Positions 62,897 to 64,000 of a stretch of DNA of 64,000 nucleotides are shown here, piece after piece (the first letter of the stretch is position 1; every line of letters starts with the position of its first letter). Under the pieces are notes generated by a model, which saw only the letters and a program-made list of their open reading frames with translations, did no database searches and was not told the DNA's origin. Source of the DNA: Nitzschia sp. pyKryTriq1 (Eukaryota > Bacillariophyta > Bacillariophyceae > Bacillariales > Bacillariaceae); contig OY101122.1 of assembly GCA_956465555.1 (NCBI GenBank), positions 1,003,001 to 1,067,000 on the forward strand, read 5' to 3'. The position numbers and the translations under genes were made by a program.

Positions 62897-63835
62897 ATGA
62901 TGCTGCTACGACTGTCTCTCTTCTTCCAGGTGGTTGCGGCTTTTGTGCGACCTGCCCCGCGATTTTCCTTTTCGTCATCGGTGTCCCTCGGAGCGACGGC
63001 CGCCGATGCTATTGCGACATTCGAAAGCTCGCAAGCTGCCAGTGTGAATTCAATCGCTACGGCGATTCCTGACTTGGCGTCCAAACCTGACTTTACCTGG
63101 TCGGCTGCCGATGGCATTTCTGTGGGAAGTTCCCCTGTCACCTTGGATGCACGAGATGCCCCAGGACCAGCCAACATTGCTTGGCTCAGTTCCCTCACTG
63201 TAGCATCCAAACTATGTTCCTTGACCATTTTCAACGGACCATTGACGGATGTTCCTCATTTGGTATCCCGGGTTGCTATCAACGGAGACTCGCTCCACTT
63301 CACTTTGGACTTTCGTCCACGAGCCTATGGAGCCTACGAAATGCGACGACCTGACGGCAGCTACCCAGGACCGGATGAGTTGGGTCGCAAGAGTTTCGAA
63401 TATTCGGGCGCCCGTCTGAGTTTTGACAACAAATTTGGGACTGAGGAAGTCAAGAATTGGCTGTTCTCCACCATCAGCTCACTGGAAGGTGCTTCTCCCT
63501 ACGATCAGAATCCAATTGACTTGGATCTGTTGACTCGTGGACCACTCTACACCTCTGTCAGCATGCCCTTGACCGATGGTAATGTGGCGACCATTACTGC
63601 GGCGCGAGAACAAGCAGTAAAATATTGGTTGTCGTGGGTCATGGATGGGCAGAATGAACACCGACCGGGAGCGCCCGTCAATACGCAATACGTGTATGAC
63701 ACGAAATTCAAGCAAAATTCATATGGGGCTCTGTTGAATGAATACAGCGCGGTATTTGGTCCTGGTGACGGGTCCAAGTTGGCAGTGGGAGACTCGGGTC
63801 CACTCGATGAGGCTTACGTGGGTGGTGGTAGCTAG
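62897..63835 (+). CDS. Plastid-targeted RCCR-like (red chlorophyll catabolite reductase family) protein
   Basis: Single exon, 312 residues from ATG 62897 (MMLLRLSLFFQVVAAFVRP), chosen because it begins a signal peptide with AAFVRP at the cleavage site; the frame upstream has no ATG. The body has LTVASKLCSLTIFNGPLTDV, then LHFTLDFRPRAYGAYEMR, SFEYSGARLSFDN and PLYTSVSMPLTDGN, ending in a helix (AVKYWLSWVMDG). This order, with the D-x-x-PR-x motif and the S-x-P-x-x-x core, resembles RCCR and the related bilin reductases. In plants RCCR reduces red chlorophyll catabolite to a colourless bilin. The likeness is moderate; a diatom-specific relative with another tetrapyrrole substrate is possible. 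Confidence 0.55.
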   Translation: MMLLRLSLFFQVVAAFVRPAPRFSFSSSVSLGATAADAIATFESSQAASVNSIATAIPDLASKPDFTWSAADGISVGSSPVTLDARDAPGPANIAWLSSLTVASKLCSLTIFNGPLTDVPHLVSRVAINGDSLHFTLDFRPRAYGAYEMRRPDGSYPGPDELGRKSFEYSGARLSFDNKFGTEEVKNWLFSTISSLEGASPYDQNPIDLDLLTRGPLYTSVSMPLTDGNVATITAAREQAVKYWLSWVMDGQNEHRPGAPVNTQYVYDTKFKQNSYGALLNEYSAVFGPGDGSKLAVGDSGPLDEAYVGGGS

Positions 63836-64000
63836 AACGCTAGGGTAATCAGTTCAGTATACTGTGAAGCCGTTATTGGTAGCGCACTGTACTCTCTACT
63901 GTAGTGAGCAAAACGTATTGCGTATTGCCTGAAGGGAGAGCTTCGCGACAAATGCTTCAACCCTCATCCAAGAGGCTTTCGCCCCTCTTCACTTCCAACT
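63836..64000. other. 3' flank of the RCCR-like gene
   Basis: 165 bp to the window end. Nothing recognised apart from a few TACTGTA words. Confidence 0.4.

Noticed and set aside
62653-63234. Open frame antisense to the RCCR-like gene
   Set aside because: Shadow of the plus-strand gene with no domain or targeting signal.

Overview
The window reads as nuclear DNA of a photosynthetic stramenopile, most likely a pennate diatom. Many proteins begin with a signal peptide followed by an ASAFAP-like cleavage motif (for example VAAFAP in phosphoribulokinase and VAAFTP in threonyl-tRNA synthetase), which is the bipartite presequence used to reach a complex plastid. Introns are sparse, mostly short (about 65-180 nt) and GT-AG. 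Gene density is about one gene per 2.2 kb. The species cannot be named from the sequence alone. I rebuilt exon structures by hand from splice sites, reading phase and family conservation.

Layout. 1-8 kb: an Efg1-like rRNA-processing protein (cut by the window edge), a DNAJC11-type protein lacking its J domain, PEX11 and a Pho80-type cyclin. 10-16 kb: a cyanobacterial-type plastid threonyl-tRNA synthetase, ribosomal protein eL37 and a SET-domain methyltransferase. 16-20 kb: a tyrosine phosphatase and an inverted, intronless paralogue of the SET gene. 20-27 kb: a fused proton-translocating NAD(P) transhydrogenase carrying an in-frame TGA, a Tic22-like plastid import factor and a small plastid membrane protein. 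27-31 kb: an EDR2-C (DUF1336) protein and an unknown multi-pass membrane protein. 33-41 kb: phosphoribulokinase, an aspartyl beta-hydroxylase, a UAS-UBX protein with a signal peptide (candidate SELMA cofactor) and a GT61 glycosyltransferase. 41-49 kb: a secreted protein, a small mitochondrial protein, an LRR protein, a 2OG-Fe(II) oxygenase, an apparently perfect 432-bp tandem duplication and a plastid zinc-ribbon protein. 49-64 kb: an ARM/HEAT protein, VPS18 with a degenerate RING, a TPLATE-like adaptor, Tim13, a type II membrane protein and an RCCR-like plastid protein.

Shared themes. Plastid biology: phosphoribulokinase (Calvin cycle), Tic22 and the possible SELMA UBX protein (import), threonyl-tRNA synthetase (organelle translation), transhydrogenase (NADPH balance). 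Endomembrane trafficking: VPS18 and a TPLATE-like protein are direct neighbours. Genes largely alternate in strand; several convergent pairs have stop codons only 15-80 bp apart.

Nearly every intergenic region holds clusters of a GTAC/ACCGGT word family (GGTACC, ACCGGT, GTACAGTAC, CTACTACCGGTAGTAG) that is almost absent from coding sequence. This, the tandem duplication with its 26-bp palindrome and the in-frame TGA are the least explained signals. I saw no CRISPR array, rRNA, convincing tRNA, recognisable transposon or viral fossil.
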